DNA of 36,883 bases from Rhodospirillales bacterium (GTDB lineage: Bacteria; Pseudomonadota; Alphaproteobacteria; Rhodospirillales; JASLLV01), in assembly GCA_030746935.1 (NCBI GenBank), contig JASLLV010000005.1, forward strand, positions 1 through 36,883. The letters run 5' to 3'. A program made the translations under genes and the position numbers. The first letter of the stretch is position 1. Each line of letters starts with the position of its first letter. Shown one piece after another: positions 1-7,681 of the stretch. The notes beneath the pieces are model-generated. The model had not been told where the DNA came from. It searched no databases and saw only the letters and a list, made by a program, of their open reading frames with translations.

Positions 1-276
1 ATAGCGCAGCGAAGCTCGGGAAGTCTCCGCCGAAGTCGGACATAGACGTCTGCCGGAACGTCAAGCCCTGTCGAAATACGCTCCGCGGCGAGAACGTCCA
101 TTTGATCTCGGTTGGCAAGGAACCACCTTCGCCCCAGCCCAGCCAAAATTTCAGTTGGCACGAGATACCGGAAAGTGGAATCGGGTCCGACCATCTCGGC
201 GATCTCGGGCAGCGCAACAGGAGCAATCTGACCCCGAGCGCGTTCGAGATAGGTCAGTGCGGTTTCGACGCATTCG
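1..276 (-). pseudogene. 5'-truncated gene fragment of unknown function, running off the window edge
   Basis: One minus-strand frame, not in the ORF track because it has no start codon near its beginning, reads as a convincing protein: it includes VETALTYLERARGQIAP, then PEIAEMVGPDSTFRYLVP and RWFLANRDQMDVLAAERI, and remains open to base 1. Its composition is balanced, unlike the Arg/Pro-rich shadow frames around it. It begins exactly where the IS3-like sequence on its 5' side stops resembling an IS, and no ATG, GTG or TTG precedes it in frame before the stop that lies within the IS part. I infer that a gene lost its 5' end to an insertion/deletion event. I do not recognise the family. The first internal ATG (MVGPDS...) could still start a shorter product. 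Confidence 0.45.
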
Positions 277-428
277 CTTACGACGGATATCCCGGACCGC
301 CTTCTCGGTCGGGTCTTTCGAACTCATGGATGTCTGCCTCATCTTCGTTCCCTTCGGTCACTACGATGAGCCAGAAATTCTCCCTTATGAAAATCCCTCA
401 ATGTGTCCCAGGGGCGCTGACGTCAGAC
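277..428 (-). mobile_element. Relic of an IS3-family insertion sequence (left end plus first codons of orfA)
   Basis: The minus strand encodes MSSKDPTEKAVRDIRRK, which I recognise as the N-terminus of IS3-family transposase OrfA, normally followed by a T-R-x-x-YSAEEKIRIVL helix-turn-helix segment. Here the similarity ends abruptly after the AAG lysine codon at 277-279. Upstream DNA (read on the minus strand: cagcgcccctgggacacatt, then ataagggagaatttctgg) resembles the leader of such elements. The outer end is placed near 421-429 only approximately. No orfB and no right end are present, so the element is dead. The identification rests on recall of the family, not on a search. Confidence 0.6.
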
Positions 429-523
429 AAATCGCGTGGCTGCCCCGGGTGCCCGGCCTCGAATCCTTCGAGCGCGACCGCGATTAGACTTTCCCGGCGC
501 ACCGTCTGGTATGCAGCCGCCCT

Positions 524-625
524 TCACGCCTCGACGTCGGCCAGGCGGTAGCCGAATAGGGTGACACCGAAGTATTCCCGGACGGTCTCGTTCTCCGCGC
601 GCTCCAGGCGCCCATAGGCGGCGCG
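524..625 (-). other. In-frame coding-like extension beyond the amber stop of the DUF1847 gene
   Basis: Immediately after the TAG stop of the DUF1847 gene the same frame continues for 33 sense codons (RAAYGRLERAENETVREYF, then GVTLFGYRLADVEA) to a TGA. The amino-acid composition looks like real protein rather than a shadow frame. It may be a former C-terminal extension cut off by a nonsense mutation, or chance openness in GC-rich DNA. There is no start codon of its own with a ribosome-binding site. Confidence 0.25.
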
Positions 626-1345
626 CTACTTCCGCCGCCCCTCGGCGGGAAGCTTGGCCGGTTTTTCCGGCCTCTCCGGCCCCCAGATCCGCTCGAAGTA
701 GCTGTCCGCCAGCATCAGCGCCCCGATAGGGTTGTGGGCCAGGACCCGGTCCTTGGCCACGAGCGTGGTCGCGAGGCCTTCGGAGTGCTTGAAGAACAGA
801 CTGTCGTGGCCGATGCAAAGGCCGAGCACGATGTTGAGCTCGCATCCATGACGATTGAGCATCACGGCCTGCGAGACGGGGTTGCACATGGGCTCGTACT
901 CGCCGGGGCGGATCTTTTCCGAATCCGCGAGCCCGATGTCCTCCTTGGGAACGCTGCCGTGCTTGCAGGCCGCCGAAGCCACTTCGAAGCCGTGGCTTTC
1001 GAGGATCCCGCTCAGCGTCCGCGCATGATCGACGAAGCTGATGCAGGTCGCGATTCCAATCTTGCGGAACCCCATTCGCTTCGCGAACGCCACGATCTCT
1101 TCGACGCGGGTCCAGCGGCAATACCCTTCGGCCTCGACCCGCGCGGATTCCTGCGCCACCTTCAGCACCCCCGGATCTTCGTAAAGGGCGCGCGCGTCCT
1201 CGATCCCGTCCGCGTCGACCTTGGATGGGCAGAAGCCGGGGCCGCGGCGCTCAGACTCGCCGGCTTGGCAGGCGCGGACCGCCGGCGGGCAATAGGCGCA
1301 CCCAGGGTCGCGATAGCGCGACTTGGCGCTCGGATTTTCTGGCAT
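626..1345 (-). CDS. DUF1847 family cysteine-rich putative metal-binding protein
   Basis: A 239-residue protein resembling the DUF1847 family, whose members are thought to bind metal and have no established reaction. The N-terminus carries a cysteine cluster (C16, C19, C26, C39). The conserved core contains RVEEIVAFAKRMGFRKIGIA, a central cysteine (C127), EPMCNP around C154 and GLCIGHDSLF around C177/H180, ending in the family-typical AHNPIGAL. There is no signal peptide, so a cytoplasmic location is expected. The ATG at 1345 has GGAG eight bases upstream. It is transcribed away from the first DapA-like gene. An FNR-type palindrome lies about 70 bp upstream of the start, a fitting distance for activation under low oxygen (inference). 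The stop is an amber codon followed by a coding-like extension. Confidence 0.8.
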   Translation of the reverse strand: MPENPSAKSRYRDPGCAYCPPAVRACQAGESERRGPGFCPSKVDADGIEDARALYEDPGVLKVAQESARVEAEGYCRWTRVEEIVAFAKRMGFRKIGIATCISFVDHARTLSGILESHGFEVASAACKHGSVPKEDIGLADSEKIRPGEYEPMCNPVSQAVMLNRHGCELNIVLGLCIGHDSLFFKHSEGLATTLVAKDRVLAHNPIGALMLADSYFERIWGPERPEKPAKLPAEGRRK

Positions 1346-1415
1346 GGCGTGACTCCGCTACCGAACAAGGCACGAACGGTCGCCTACAGGAGACGAATAC
1401 GCACGCGGGCGCGCT

Positions 1416-1429
1416 TTGATTTGGATCAA
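1416..1429. promoter_or_regulatory. Perfect FNR/FixK-type box in a divergent intergenic region
   Basis: TTGATttggATCAA is an exact match to the TTGAT-N4-ATCAA site bound by Crp/FNR-family oxygen or redox regulators. It lies between the divergent DUF1847 gene (start 1345) and the DapA-like gene (start 1606). The centre is about 77 bp from the DUF1847 start codon, which leaves room for a class II promoter; a weak -10 candidate (TATTCG on the minus strand) lies near 1394-1399. Toward the DapA-like gene the distance is about 180 bp. Confidence 0.55.
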
Positions 1430-1605
1430 TTGCCCGCCGTCTTTCGCCGCCGCCGGTCGGACCCGCCGCACGGCCCGAAGGCGAAGCTATCCCGATCCAT
1501 ATGGACAAGGTTGGGCGGCCCGGCTAAAGTCACCGGCGCTCACGGGCGCGACAGCAATTCGCGCGCTCGGGGCGTTACCCGAACAAAAGACGCGGAGTGG
1601 GGAGG

Positions 1606-2496
1606 ATGCCCGGTTTCGAAGGAAGCTACACGGTTTTAGTCACGCCGTTCACCGAGGACGGCGCCGGCGTGGACGCGCCCGCGCTGAGAAGTCTGGTCGA
1701 GTGGCAGATCGACCAAGGGGTTCCGGGCCTGATCCCCTTGGGCAGCACCGGCGAGTTCCTGTCGGTCTCCGACGACGAGCGAACACTTGTGATCGAGACG
1801 GTCGTCGATCAGGCCAAGGGGCGGGTTCCCATCGTCGTCGGTACCGCCAACGAGTGGTGCGACATCGCGGTCCGCTACAGCCGCGAGGCCGAGAGCCTGG
1901 GCGCCGACGGTGTCATGGTGATCCAGCCCTACTACAGCTCGCCCACCGAAGACGAGCTGTTCGAGCACTACCGACGCATCTCGGACGCGATCTCGATCCC
2001 GATCATGCTCTACAACAATCCGCGCACGGCCAACGTCGACCTGCGCCCTGCGTTCGTCGCCCGCTTGGCCGAGCTCGACAACGTCCGCTACATCAAGGAA
2101 GCGAGCGGCGACCAGTCACGGGTGCGCGAGATCCACCGCCACGTCGCCGAGGATCGCATGGTCGTCTTTTCGCGCTACGACGCGTGGATGCTGGGCGCCC
2201 GGGGGTGGGTGTCGGTCTGCGGCAACATCGTGCCGGATCTTTCGGCCGAGGCGTACCGCCAAACGGTAACACTCGGTAATCCGGCGGCCGGCCGCGAGAT
2301 CTACCATCGACTGTATCCGCTGCTCGATGCGATCGACGGGGATTTGTACGTATCCGCGACCAAGGCGGCGCTGGCACTGATCGGACGCCCCGTGGGCTCG
2401 CCGCGCTTGCCGCGCCTTCCGCTTCCCGAGGCGAGTGTGGCCGCGCTGCGACGCGTCCTTGCCGATTTGGGCGTGCTTGCCGAAAAGGCGGCCTAA
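1606..2496 (+). CDS. DapA-family class I aldolase/lyase (first copy)
   Basis: A 296-residue member of the dihydrodipicolinate synthase/N-acetylneuraminate lyase family, which use a Schiff-base lysine to add or release pyruvate-type units. The visible active-site signature is complete: GSTGE at 46-50, the tyrosine in IMLYNNP (Y136) and the lysine in RYIKEASGD (K164). These sit three residues from the E. coli DapA positions. ATG 1606 is preferred over GTG 1597 because GGAG at 1594-1597 is correctly spaced only for the former. The next gene downstream encodes a TRAP binding protein, so this enzyme probably acts on the imported compound, or on a product of it, rather than in lysine synthesis (inference). 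The substrate cannot be read from the sequence. Confidence 0.85.
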   Translation: MPGFEGSYTVLVTPFTEDGAGVDAPALRSLVEWQIDQGVPGLIPLGSTGEFLSVSDDERTLVIETVVDQAKGRVPIVVGTANEWCDIAVRYSREAESLGADGVMVIQPYYSSPTEDELFEHYRRISDAISIPIMLYNNPRTANVDLRPAFVARLAELDNVRYIKEASGDQSRVREIHRHVAEDRMVVFSRYDAWMLGARGWVSVCGNIVPDLSAEAYRQTVTLGNPAAGREIYHRLYPLLDAIDGDLYVSATKAALALIGRPVGSPRLPRLPLPEASVAALRRVLADLGVLAEKAA

Positions 2497-2554
2497 GTTG
2501 CCGCGCCAGCAGAACTCCCTACCCGACAATCAACCAGTGAGGAGACTACGACCC

Positions 2555-3538
2555 ATGAAGAAACTGTTCACGGTCGGATTGGCCGTCGCGTTCGGTGCGA
2601 CGTTCGCGCTGACGCAGAATGCCGCGGAGGCGATTGAGCTCAAGTACGCCCATCAGTCCAGTGTGACGAACATCAATCACCTGAACATCGTCGACTTCGG
2701 GGAAAAATTAAAGGAGCTTTCGGGCGGCGAAATGACCGTCCGCATCTTCCCGAACAAGCAGCTCGGCGGCGAGCGCGACGAGATCGAGGGAATTCTGCTC
2801 GGTACGCTGGATTCCGCCAGGCCGGCGTCCGCCGTGGTGGCCAACTGGGTGCCCGAGTTCAACGTCGCCAACATGCCTTTCGTGTTCCGCGATATCGATC
2901 ACTTCCAGCGCGTCTGGCGTGGCGGTGGCGAGCTGCACAATATCATTCAGGCAAAAGCGGAAGCGAAGGGGCTCCGTTTCCTTTGCGCAACGACCACCGG
3001 CATCCGCAACATCATGTCGAAGCGGCCGATTTTCGGCATCGATGACATGAAGGGCCTTAAGATCCGGGCGATCGAGAACCCGGTGCACGTGGCCACATTC
3101 AACGCCATGGGCGCGAACGCCACCGCGATCGCGTACCCCGAGGTGTACGGTGCGCTGCAGACCGGCGTCGTCGACGGCGCGGATGCGGCCAACAACAATT
3201 ACCACAGCCAGAAGTTCTACGAGCAGGCTCCCTATTGGACGCTGATCGGTTGGCTCGTGTTCACCAACACGATGATCATGTCGGAGAAGACGTGGGATTC
3301 GCTTTCCGCCAAGAACCAGAAGGCCACCCAAGACGCCGCCTTCTACGCTTGCGAGAAGCAGAACGAGTTCTACAAGACCGACGGGGACAAGAAGCTTCAA
3401 ATGCTGCTGGCCCTGGGCGTCAAGGTCACCGTGCCCAACCGCAATCCGTTCATCGAAGCCTCGCAGAAGGTCTACGACCAGTTCCTCAAGACCGACGAAG
3501 AGAAGAGGCTCGTCAAGCTCATCCAGGAGACCGAGTAG
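2555..3538 (+). CDS. dctP: TRAP transporter solute-binding protein, DctP type
   Basis: A 328-residue periplasmic binding protein. Residues 1-26 form a signal peptide (MKK start, hydrophobic stretch, AEA before IELKYAH). The mature protein shows DctP-family landmarks: FPNKQLGGERDEIEG, the MPFVF segment, and MKGLKIRAIENP, which holds the conserved arginine that pairs with a substrate carboxylate. PEVYGALQTGVVDGAD is the second hallmark. ATG 2555 is chosen over the longer ORF because it opens the signal peptide and follows GTGAGGAG. It follows the DapA-like gene and precedes the small and large permease genes, giving a complete DctPQM set. A strong stem-loop separates it from dctQ, which would favour more binding protein than permease. 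The ligand is probably an organic acid, but is unknown. Confidence 0.92.
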   Translation: MKKLFTVGLAVAFGATFALTQNAAEAIELKYAHQSSVTNINHLNIVDFGEKLKELSGGEMTVRIFPNKQLGGERDEIEGILLGTLDSARPASAVVANWVPEFNVANMPFVFRDIDHFQRVWRGGGELHNIIQAKAEAKGLRFLCATTTGIRNIMSKRPIFGIDDMKGLKIRAIENPVHVATFNAMGANATAIAYPEVYGALQTGVVDGADAANNNYHSQKFYEQAPYWTLIGWLVFTNTMIMSEKTWDSLSAKNQKATQDAAFYACEKQNEFYKTDGDKKLQMLLALGVKVTVPNRNPFIEASQKVYDQFLKTDEEKRLVKLIQETE

Positions 3539-3577
3539 TCCGGGATAAGCAATAGCGTACGACGATAAGCACCGACG

Positions 3578-3608
3578 TCGGCCGGGCGGAACGGCTCCGC
3601 CCGGCCGA
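3578..3608 (+). promoter_or_regulatory. Intercistronic stem-loop between dctP and dctQ
   Basis: Perfect 13-bp arms TCGGCCGGGCGGA and TCCGCCCGGCCGA enclose a 5-base loop (acggc). No T-run follows, so it is more likely an mRNA 3'-end stabiliser or partial attenuator than a full terminator. It would allow high expression of the binding protein relative to the membrane subunits. Confidence 0.65.
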
Positions 3609-3663
3609 TGTTTCGACCGGGCCCGCACGAGAAGACGCGACGCCAGCGAAGGGGATGACACGC

Positions 3664-4188
3664 ATGCCCAGCGCCTTACCCGTGGTGACCAAAATCATCG
3701 AAGCCGTCCGCGGCGGCTTCACCTATTTCGTGCTCGCGTGTTACGGCTACATGATGGTGGCCGTGGGCTTTCAGGTTCTCGGCCGCTACGTCTTCAACTT
3801 CCAAATCGGCGACGCCACCGAAACCGCGACCTTCGCTCAGGTTTGGATGGGCTTGGCGGGTTCGGGCATCGCCATGCGCCGGGGCACCATCTTCGCCATC
3901 GACGCGCTGCCCCAGACCCTGCCGCTGATCCCTGCGCGCATTCTCAAGCTCGTGATCGCCGCGGCGAACCTCGGTTTCCTGTGCGTCATGGTCTACGGGG
4001 GCTACCTGCTGTTCCAAAGCGGCTTTCTCCAGACGTCGCCGACCATGCTGATCCCGATGTGGATCATCTACGCCGTGGTCCCGATCTCGATGGCCTATTT
4101 CATGGTCGAGGTGATCCTCCAGGTTATCGAGCATTGGGATAACCCGTTCCAACACCAAGTGCAGGTGGAAGCGGAGGACGTGGCGTGA
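3664..4188 (+). CDS. dctQ: TRAP transporter small permease, DctQ type
   Basis: A 174-residue membrane protein with the four-helix DctQ pattern: hydrophobic segments at the N-terminus (FTYFVLACYGYMMVAVGFQVLGRY), around FAQVWMGLAGSGIAM, around ILKLVIAAANLGFLCVMVYGGYLLF, and near the C-terminus (MWIIYAVVPISMAYFMVEVIL). It partners DctM in the inner membrane and is required for solute uptake driven by an ion gradient. ATG 3664 is preferred to ATG 3655 because AAGGGG at 3649-3654 abuts the latter but is well spaced for the former. Its stop overlaps the GTG start of dctM (GTGA), implying translational coupling. Confidence 0.88.
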   Translation: MPSALPVVTKIIEAVRGGFTYFVLACYGYMMVAVGFQVLGRYVFNFQIGDATETATFAQVWMGLAGSGIAMRRGTIFAIDALPQTLPLIPARILKLVIAAANLGFLCVMVYGGYLLFQSGFLQTSPTMLIPMWIIYAVVPISMAYFMVEVILQVIEHWDNPFQHQVQVEAEDVA

Positions 4189-5471
4189 GCTTCGCCGTCG
4201 CCGCCGTCCTCGTCACCCTGGCGCTCGGGGTGCCGGTCGTCTTCGTTCTCGGCATCACCGCGACGCTGACGCTGCTGTTCACGACCGAGTTGCCGGTCGT
4301 CCTGATCGCGCACCGCTTTTATGCGGGCATCAACTCGTTTCCGATCATGGCGATCCCGTTCTTCATCCTCGCCGGAATGATCATGGACGCCGGCGGTATC
4401 TCGCGCCGGATCGTCGATTTCGCCACCGCGGCCGTCGGTTGGATCACGGGAAGCCTGCTTCAGGTCGCGATCTTCGCCGCCACCGGGCTCGCCGCCATGT
4501 CGGGCTCGGGAAGCGCCGACACCGCGGCGATCGCGGCCATCCTGACGCCGGAGCTGAAAAAGCGGAAATACGACATAGACTTCGCGCTTGGCATCATCGC
4601 CACCGCCGGCAGCCATGCCCAGATCGTGCCGCCGAGTTTGATGATGGTACTGATCGCGGTGATCAACGACCTGTCCGTCGGGGCCATGTTCCTCTCGGGC
4701 GTGCTTCCGGGACTTCTGACCGTGCCCGCGCTCTCTGTCGTCGCGTACATTCACGCCAAGCGCGGCGGCCCTCAGTACCGCGACCCCGAACCGTTCAGCA
4801 TGGTGCGCCTGGTTCGCACATTCTTCTACGCCATTCCGGCGCTCGGGATGGCTGTAATCATCCTCGGAGGCATCCTGGGCGGCATCTTCACGCCCACCGA
4901 AGCGGCGGCGGTCGCCGCGTGGTACGGCTTGTTCGTCGGCCTCTACGTATACGGGGACCTCAAGTACAAGGACATTCCCGCGATCATGTTGCGCGCGGCG
5001 GGGTACAGTTGCGGGATCCTGCTCCTGGTCGGGGCCGGCAACATCTTTGGCTTCCTCATCGCCGTCGCCGGCGTCCCGGAGTTGCTGACCGCATGGATCA
5101 ACTCGGTGGTCGCGCAGCCGTGGACCTTCCTGCTTCTGATCAATATTATCTTCCTCGTACTCGGGTGCTTCGGCGAAAGCCTTGTCTACATCCTGGTCTT
5201 GAGCCCGGTGCTGCTGCCGATCGCCCAGGGCTTCGGGATCGACCCGATCCACTTCTGCCTGGTGATGGTCTTCAATCTGGTGATCGGCATGATCACGCCG
5301 CCGATCGGGGCGACGGTGTTCGTGGTCTCGACCATCGCCGAGCGCTCGATAATGCAGGTGACCAAGCGCTTGTTCTGGCCGTGGGTCTCCATGGTGATGG
5401 TCCTGATCCTTATCACCTACGTTCCCGACCTCAGCCTCTCCCTTCCGCGGTGGGCGGGCTACATCCGTTAG
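4185..5471 (+). CDS. dctM: TRAP transporter large permease, DctM type
   Basis: A 428-residue integral membrane protein, typical length for DctM, forming the ion-coupled transport channel. Recognisable family segments are PIMAIPFFILAGMIMDAGGISRRIVDFA, the AAMSGSGSADTAAIAAILTPELKKRKYD region, AQIVPPSLMMVL and the C-terminal MITPPIGATVFVVSTIA. It begins with GTG overlapping the dctQ stop by four bases. About 200 bases of apparently non-coding DNA follow before the hydrolase gene, in which I see no clear terminator, so co-transcription with that gene is possible. Confidence 0.92.
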   Translation: MSFAVAAVLVTLALGVPVVFVLGITATLTLLFTTELPVVLIAHRFYAGINSFPIMAIPFFILAGMIMDAGGISRRIVDFATAAVGWITGSLLQVAIFAATGLAAMSGSGSADTAAIAAILTPELKKRKYDIDFALGIIATAGSHAQIVPPSLMMVLIAVINDLSVGAMFLSGVLPGLLTVPALSVVAYIHAKRGGPQYRDPEPFSMVRLVRTFFYAIPALGMAVIILGGILGGIFTPTEAAAVAAWYGLFVGLYVYGDLKYKDIPAIMLRAAGYSCGILLLVGAGNIFGFLIAVAGVPELLTAWINSVVAQPWTFLLLINIIFLVLGCFGESLVYILVLSPVLLPIAQGFGIDPIHFCLVMVFNLVIGMITPPIGATVFVVSTIAERSIMQVTKRLFWPWVSMVMVLILITYVPDLSLSLPRWAGYIR

Positions 5472-5673
5472 GTTCGGCCATCCGAGGCCGCTCGGCGCCG
5501 CCGCCTTGTCGCTCGCGGCCGCGCGTACCGTCATGCGACGCGCACGCTTCATCGCGGGGGCGCGTCCTCCGGGGTGCCGAAACCCCGGCCCGTTCCGTGG
5601 TAGGAATGACCGAAGCCGACACATCGTTCCGCGGCGGCCGGCTCGACAACAAGGCGGTCAAGGGAGGAATTGG

Positions 5674-6369
5674 ATGGGCGCCCAGGACATCACCATCAAG
5701 GCCGTGGACGGAGGCGAGTTCGCAGGATATCTGGCGACGCCAAGCACCGGCAAAGCCCCCGGGATCGTCGTCATCCAGGAGATCTTCGGCGTCAACGAGG
5801 TGATGCGAAACCTTGCCGACTGGATGGCGGGAGAGGGATTCGTGGCCCTTTGTCCCGATTTGTTCTGGCGCCAAGAGCCGGGCATCCAGATCACCGACCG
5901 GACCGACGCGGAATGGGCGCGGGCGTTCGAGCTGCTTCAAGGCTTCGACGTGGACAAAGGCGTCGACGACATCGCCAGCACCATCGACGCGCTTCGCGAT
6001 CTAGATGCCTGTGACGGCAAGGTCGGCGCGGTCGGATTCTGCCTCGGCGGCCGGCTCGCCTTCCTCACGGCGACCCGAACGTCCGTGGACGCCGCCGTCG
6101 GCTACTACGGGGTCGCCCTCGGCGGCCACCTGAACGAAACGGTGCGCGCGCCGCTGACGCTTCACGTCGCCACCGCCGACGAGTTCGTGCCCGCCGATGA
6201 GCAGGCCGCCGTGCACGCGACGCTCGATCCCAACCCCCGAGTTACGCTGCACGATTACGAGGGCAACGACCACGCGTTTGCGCGCGTCGGCGGCCAGCAC
6301 TACGACCAGCGCGCGGCCGAGCTCGCGCATACGCGCACGCTCGAATTCCTGAGGACCAATTTAGGCTGA
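5674..6369 (+). CDS. Dienelactone hydrolase family protein
   Basis: A 231-residue cytoplasmic alpha/beta hydrolase of the dienelactone hydrolase family. The catalytic triad is visible as C123 in GFCLGG, D169 in ATADEF and H200 in GNDHAFAR, closely matching the positions known for carboxymethylenebutenolidase, where the cysteine is also residue 123. ATG 5674 follows AGGGAGG by six bases; the longer ORF upstream is rich in Arg/Pro and looks non-coding. Known relatives open lactone rings in chloroaromatic breakdown, but many family members have other or unknown ester/lactone substrates. Its place behind the TRAP operon suggests processing of the imported compound (inference). It converges with the MFS gene beyond it. 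Confidence 0.88.
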   Translation: MGAQDITIKAVDGGEFAGYLATPSTGKAPGIVVIQEIFGVNEVMRNLADWMAGEGFVALCPDLFWRQEPGIQITDRTDAEWARAFELLQGFDVDKGVDDIASTIDALRDLDACDGKVGAVGFCLGGRLAFLTATRTSVDAAVGYYGVALGGHLNETVRAPLTLHVATADEFVPADEQAAVHATLDPNPRVTLHDYEGNDHAFARVGGQHYDQRAAELAHTRTLEFLRTNLG

Positions 6370-6383
6370 AGCGAAAGCGGATC

Positions 6384-6400
6384 GCGCCTACGCGATTCCG
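6384..6400 (+). repeat. Dispersed intergenic repeat, copy 1
   Basis: GCGCCTACGCGATTCCG differs by one base from a copy at 17813-17829. Together with the preceding GGATCGCG it forms an imperfect stem (CGCGATTCC pairs with GGATCGCG, one bulge). It lies between the convergent hydrolase and MFS genes. Confidence 0.4.
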
Positions 6401-6451
6401 AGTGACGACGATCTGGTCTCGGGGCACGAATCGCCCTGAGGGGATAAAGAT

Positions 6452-7492
6452 CTAGGCGCGGGCGATCGTAAGCCGGTTCTCGATCGGGCGGAGGCAGATC
6501 GCAAAAACTACGGCCACCGCGGCGGGCAGGAACCCACCGAGCCCCGAAAACGTGAGGCACAGCCCATAACGCAGGCCGTCCGACAGCGCCGGCGAGAAGA
6601 TTCCAAGCGCCGAGGTTCCCATGGCCGCGGCCCCGATCGCGATGAGAAGCCAGTGCCGGGCACCGCGGCGCATGAGCCAGCCGGCGACGATGTTCCCCGG
6701 CACGTTGACCGCCACCACCAACGCGCTCAACGCGGCCGCCACCCCGAGGCCGATTGCGCGCTCCTCGACCAGAAAGGTCGGCAGCCAAATCATGAGCGCC
6801 ATCCACTGAAGCGTGTAGAACGGAAAACAGATTGCGAGCAGCCAAGGCCCCGGTTTGCCGACCGTCAGCCGGACGTTTCGAACCAGCGACGCCGGCGGCC
6901 GCGAATCGGCGGACCGCGGCACCGGCGACGGCGCGACCAAGGCGACGACGCCGATCCAAATTACCGAGACGCCTGCCAGCACCCACCAGATGCCGCGCCA
7001 ACCGGCGGCCGACAGAAGGGCCGGCGCCGCCAGCAGCACCAACGCCATGCTCGCCGGCATGTACGCGCTCCAGATCCCGAGCGCGAGCCGGCGGTCGCGG
7101 CCCTTCGCCGCGGTCGCGATCAGCGACGGGGCCGCGACCGCAACCGAAAGGAAGCCGAAACCCTCGGCGAAGCGGCTCACGAGCAGCATCGCGCCTGTGT
7201 CCGTGAGGCCGCCGACGGCGCTGCCCGCCGCCAATAGCCCAAGCCCGATCATGGTCAGGCGCCGATGGCCGATGCGATCGGCGAGCGATCCGGCGGCGAG
7301 GCCGAGGGCCGCACCCGTGGCGCCGAAGACCGAGACCGCCCAGCCGCCGAATACGAGATCGAGCCCAAGCTCCGCTCGCAGCATGGGCAACGACGGGGGA
7401 AGCTTGCCCAGGTGGCTGGCGGCGATCATTCCGGCGAAGACCGCGACAACCACGGCGCCCCAGCGCGAATTCTCCGGCACATTCGTCGTCAT
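6452..7492 (-). CDS. MFS transporter, C-terminally shortened by an apparent in-frame deletion
   Basis: A major facilitator superfamily permease of 346 residues, shorter than the family's usual 390-430. It is clearly paralogous to the MFS gene at 10249-11472 (shared SHLGKLPP/FHVGKLPP, DRIGHRRLTMIGLG, RFAEGFGFLSVAVAAPS, ASLVRNVRLTV and WLPTFLVEER segments). After LRYGLCLTFSGLGGFLP the sequence jumps to AAVAVVFAICLRPIENRL, skipping about 60 residues that in the paralogue form helix 11 and part of helix 12. It may therefore be non-functional or altered. ATG 7492 is chosen by alignment with the paralogue, although no good ribosome-binding site is visible. It is divergent from the second DapA-like gene. 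The substrate is unknown; an organic or keto acid is plausible. Confidence 0.78.
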   Translation of the reverse strand: MTTNVPENSRWGAVVVAVFAGMIAASHLGKLPPSLPMLRAELGLDLVFGGWAVSVFGATGAALGLAAGSLADRIGHRRLTMIGLGLLAAGSAVGGLTDTGAMLLVSRFAEGFGFLSVAVAAPSLIATAAKGRDRRLALGIWSAYMPASMALVLLAAPALLSAAGWRGIWWVLAGVSVIWIGVVALVAPSPVPRSADSRPPASLVRNVRLTVGKPGPWLLAICFPFYTLQWMALMIWLPTFLVEERAIGLGVAAALSALVVAVNVPGNIVAGWLMRRGARHWLLIAIGAAAMGTSALGIFSPALSDGLRYGLCLTFSGLGGFLPAAVAVVFAICLRPIENRLTIARA

Positions 7493-7681
7493 GGGAGCGA
7501 TCGGCCGGACGCCGGAGCGGCCTCGGAACACCCCGTCCGGCCACACCGGAGCGGTCCAAAGGCGTTGCATGACCCAGGGCATGTGGGCATACTTGAACAA
7601 AGCATGATTCCGGCCGCCGCGGCGAGATTGTTTCCACGCGAAAGGCCGACGATCCATTCACGCACGCGGGAGGCGTTATTC

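Noticed and set aside
626-628. Read-through of the DUF1847 TAG as pyrrolysine
   Set aside because: Nothing in the window suggests pyrrolysine machinery, DUF1847 is not a known pyrrolysine protein, and the domain is complete before the TAG.
4095-5624. 509-residue minus-strand ORF opposite dctM
   Set aside because: Composition dominated by Asp, Arg, His and Gln is the mirror of membrane-protein codons; dctM on the other strand is unmistakable.
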